Shown here piece after piece: positions 5,390-7,642 of a stretch of 7,642 bases of DNA. Position numbers and translations under genes: made by a program. Positions within the stretch are counted from its first letter, which is position 1; each line of letters opens with the position of its first letter. Below the pieces are notes generated by a model, which saw nothing but the letters and a program-made list of their open reading frames with translations, was not told the DNA's origin and ran no database searches. Source of the stretch: Candidatus Zixiibacteriota bacterium (lineage in GTDB: Bacteria; Zixibacteria; MSB-5A5; GN15; PGXB01). Where the stretch lies: assembly GCA_020345705.1 (NCBI GenBank), contig CP070766.1:2508939-2516580 (forward strand), written 5' to 3'.

Positions 5390-7642
5390 ATGAAATACTT
5401 TCAGCTCCTGGCAGGATTCCTCATATTTACCCCCGCCGCGCTTCCTCACGATACTCTCAAATTAACTCCTTACGATAGAGACCGGAGTCGGCTGTTAAAA
5501 CCGGCAATCGTGGGCACGCCGAACGTCGAAGTGGCCGTGCATAACGTCGGCGAAGTGTGGCTGACGGTCAGTAATGTGGGCCAGTTCGGCACCGGGTATC
5601 TCGGCTCGTCCACCGACCCTGTCACCGGTATGGAAACGCCTTCCTGTATGTTCCCGGCCAATTCCAAACTGAATTATCTCTATGTCGGGGCCTTCTGGAT
5701 CGGGGCCGTCGTCGGGCGTGACACTCTCGTTTCGATTGGCGTTGACGACTATTACTACGTTATCGAGTTCTGGCCGGACCCCGGAGAACTCCCGCCGCCG
5801 GCCGGCGGCGGAATCGTCCGTCGCTCAATCCAGCCATCCAGCTTTTATTATAGCGATGATGCCAAGTCGGAGCAGGACATTATCGCCGTCTATAGCGACA
5901 CGCTGACCGATCCCGGTTTTGTCGAGACCGACGGCGTTGACGGCCGCCCCCACATGCCGCTGAATATCGAAATCACCCAGAGAAGCTATGCCTGGAGTTA
6001 TGAGTACGCACAGGACTTCATTCTGTTCGACTATTCCATCAAGAACGTCGGCCGCAAGGAACTCCAAAAAGTCTATATGGCGATATATGTGGACGGCGAT
6101 GTCCACCACGAATCCAATTTCGGACCCGAGGGGTACGGCGAGGACCTGTGCGGCTTTCGCCGGACACATCCGTCGCCCACCGGGTGCGGCTTTGTCGACA
6201 CGATTAATATTGCATATATCACCGACAACGACGGTGATCCCGATCAGCAGGGGCGGTTCACACCCAATTCCGCCCTGGGTGCCGCCGGGGTAAGAGTCGT
6301 CAGAACACCTTCCGATTCGCTGGAGTATTCGTTCAACTGGTGGGCCACCGATTATAACGCCAGTCATGATTTCGGCCCCCGCCGGGCCGGAACGCCTGAT
6401 GATCCTTTTCGAGACATGAACGGACTGCTGGGAACGCCGATGGGTGATGCCAACAAATATTATGTCATGCGGCATCGAGAGTTCGACTATGATGAGCTTT
6501 ATACGCACAAGGACAATACCGCCGACGGCTGGCTGCCAAGGCCACCGAATTCCGAGGACCTGGCCGACGGCTTCGACGCCCGTTACTTGCTTTCGTTCGG
6601 CCCCTTCAATATTTCCTCCGGCGAAGTTCTGCCCGTGAGCTTTGCCTGGGTACTGGGAGAGGATCTTCACCGCCGCCCGGGCGACTATGAGCGATACTAT
6701 AATTCCAACGACCCCGAAGTCTATTACGAAAAATGGGACTTTTCCGATCTGGCCAAGAATTCGATGTGGGCTTCCTGGATTTACGACAACCCCGGGGTCG
6801 ACACCGATGGTGACGGTTACCGGGGCAAATTCAGAATCTGCGCCTATGAGTCGCTGCTCAGCTACGATACGGTTTTCACCGACACTTCCGGCGGTCTGCC
6901 GGATTCGTTTGTCGTTGACACGTACTATGTTTATACCCTGGCCGATACTTTCTGGTATGAAGGAGACGCCGTGCCTGATTTTCGCGGCGCCTCGCCACCA
7001 CCGCCACCGGAGATATGGGCAATAGACGATAACGGTGACACCCTGGGAAGTCGGATCTTCGCCGGGGTAAACGAATTCAATCAGGGTGAACTGAGAATCC
7101 GCTGGAACGGATTGCGGTCGGAAACCACCAGGGATGTGTTCAGCAACAAAATCGATTTCGAGGGCTACCGGGTTTATCTGTCGTTCTCGCCCAGCCCACC
7201 CGGATTCACGCTGGTTACATCTTATGACATCGAAGACTACAATCGTTATCGCTGGAACCGTGACCGCCGACTCTGGGAGCTGAAAGACACCCCCTTCACG
7301 GCCGATTCTCTTCGTCGGCTGTACGGAGACAACTTCGATCCTTTGCAATATGACCGCGATCACCCGCTGCAGTGGGGCGATACCGCCTATTATTTCACTC
7401 GCCAGGACTGGAACCAGTCGGATCTTGCCGATACGAATAAGATTCACAAGGTTTACACCGACCAGCCCCCCCCGACAACCCTCAATCCGGATTCCGCGCG
7501 CATGCACTATCCGGATGAACTGACTGACGACGGATTGTTTTTTAAATATTACGAGTATGAATATACGTTAAGGAACTTGCTCCCCTCACAACTGCACTAT
7601 GTGGCCGTAACCGCTTTCGATCATGGTTCCCCCAGGAGCGGC
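5390..7642 (+). CDS. Large secreted protein, tandem paralogue 2 (3' partial)
   Basis: The frame is open for 751 codons to the window edge with no stop. It starts MKYFQLLAGFLIFTPAALP, a short signal peptide with a poorly defined cleavage site. It aligns nearly colinearly with paralogue 1: Q197 versus Q193 for the QRSYAWSY block, CX11C at C254/C266 versus C248/C260, calcium-loop-like DTDGDGYRGK (D471-K480), and the stretch DTFWYEGD to GASPPP matching in 19 of 20 residues. RNLLPSQLHYVAVTAFD (728-744) is identical. Insertions and deletions are few; variable parts include the segment after the calcium loop and the N-terminus. About 150 residues, including the expected C-terminal sorting domain, lie beyond the edge. 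Third codon positions look more GC-rich than in paralogue 1, pointing to an old duplication rather than a recent one. Export and surface location are inferred from the sister gene; function is unknown. Confidence 0.9.
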   Translation, partial: MKYFQLLAGFLIFTPAALPHDTLKLTPYDRDRSRLLKPAIVGTPNVEVAVHNVGEVWLTVSNVGQFGTGYLGSSTDPVTGMETPSCMFPANSKLNYLYVGAFWIGAVVGRDTLVSIGVDDYYYVIEFWPDPGELPPPAGGGIVRRSIQPSSFYYSDDAKSEQDIIAVYSDTLTDPGFVETDGVDGRPHMPLNIEITQRSYAWSYEYAQDFILFDYSIKNVGRKELQKVYMAIYVDGDVHHESNFGPEGYGEDLCGFRRTHPSPTGCGFVDTINIAYITDNDGDPDQQGRFTPNSALGAAGVRVVRTPSDSLEYSFNWWATDYNASHDFGPRRAGTPDDPFRDMNGLLGTPMGDANKYYVMRHREFDYDELYTHKDNTADGWLPRPPNSEDLADGFDARYLLSFGPFNISSGEVLPVSFAWVLGEDLHRRPGDYERYYNSNDPEVYYEKWDFSDLAKNSMWASWIYDNPGVDTDGDGYRGKFRICAYESLLSYDTVFTDTSGGLPDSFVVDTYYVYTLADTFWYEGDAVPDFRGASPPPPPEIWAIDDNGDTLGSRIFAGVNEFNQGELRIRWNGLRSETTRDVFSNKIDFEGYRVYLSFSPSPPGFTLVTSYDIEDYNRYRWNRDRRLWELKDTPFTADSLRRLYGDNFDPLQYDRDHPLQWGDTAYYFTRQDWNQSDLADTNKIHKVYTDQPPPTTLNPDSARMHYPDELTDDGLFFKYYEYEYTLRNLLPSQLHYVAVTAFDHGSPRSG

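Noticed and set aside
5825..7507. 560-codon open frame on the minus strand, opposite paralogue 2
   Set aside because: It lies wholly antisense to a coding frame that matches paralogue 1 residue by residue. Its translation is low in complexity, rich in Val, Ile and Gly, and resembles no family. It is open because paralogue 2 rarely uses the codons whose complements would be stops; the equivalent antisense frame of paralogue 1 is broken.
2398..7642. Recent duplication or assembly artefact giving two copies
   Set aside because: The copies differ at many synonymous and amino-acid positions, have different signal peptides and different upstream regions, so they are genuine diverged paralogues.

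Overview
The window carries three genes, all on the plus strand: the 3' part of an M16-family (insulinase-like) protein gene, then two large secreted proteins that are clear paralogues of each other in tandem. The first paralogue is complete (905 codons). The second runs off the right edge, with 751 codons visible and roughly 150 missing if it matches its sister in length. Moderate GC, the secreted proteins with a C-terminal Por/T9SS-like sorting domain, and TAnnTTTG-type promoter elements all suggest the FCB (Fibrobacteres-Chlorobi-Bacteroidetes) superphylum. The style of the two large proteins recalls uncultivated lineages such as Zixibacteria, KSB1 or Marinimicrobia; that lineage call is an impression from the protein families, not a computed result.

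Layout: 2-1978 is the M16 gene, already inside the coding region at the left edge. It ends at a textbook hairpin terminator (2016-2052). A gene-free stretch of about 345 bases follows, holding two short inverted repeats and, near its end, a promoter-like pair TTGCAA-N17-TAAATT (2327-2355). The first paralogue occupies 2398-5115. The spacer 5116-5389 is unusually structured. It holds two hairpins behind the first paralogue (5118-5143 and 5164-5200), a second promoter with exactly the same two hexamers and the same 17-base gap (5231-5259), two more strong hairpins in the presumed leader (5271-5303 and 5318-5349), and a ribosome binding site at an awkward distance from the start of the second paralogue (5390 to the edge).

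How the genes may work together: the M16 protein has the two-domain M16 architecture but lacks the HxxEH zinc-binding motif, so it is probably the non-catalytic partner of an active M16 peptidase (perhaps encoded just upstream, outside the window) in the periplasm. It also carries a C-terminal LolA/RseB-like extension. The paralogues look like cell-surface or exported beta-rich proteins, with signal peptide, conserved cysteines, a calcium-loop-like motif, an FnIII-like region and, in the first one, a C-terminal sorting domain. The matching promoter cores suggest that the two paralogues are separate but co-regulated transcription units. The most unusual signal is in the 5116-5389 spacer, where three separate hairpins present the same TGGAAT sequence at their loops.
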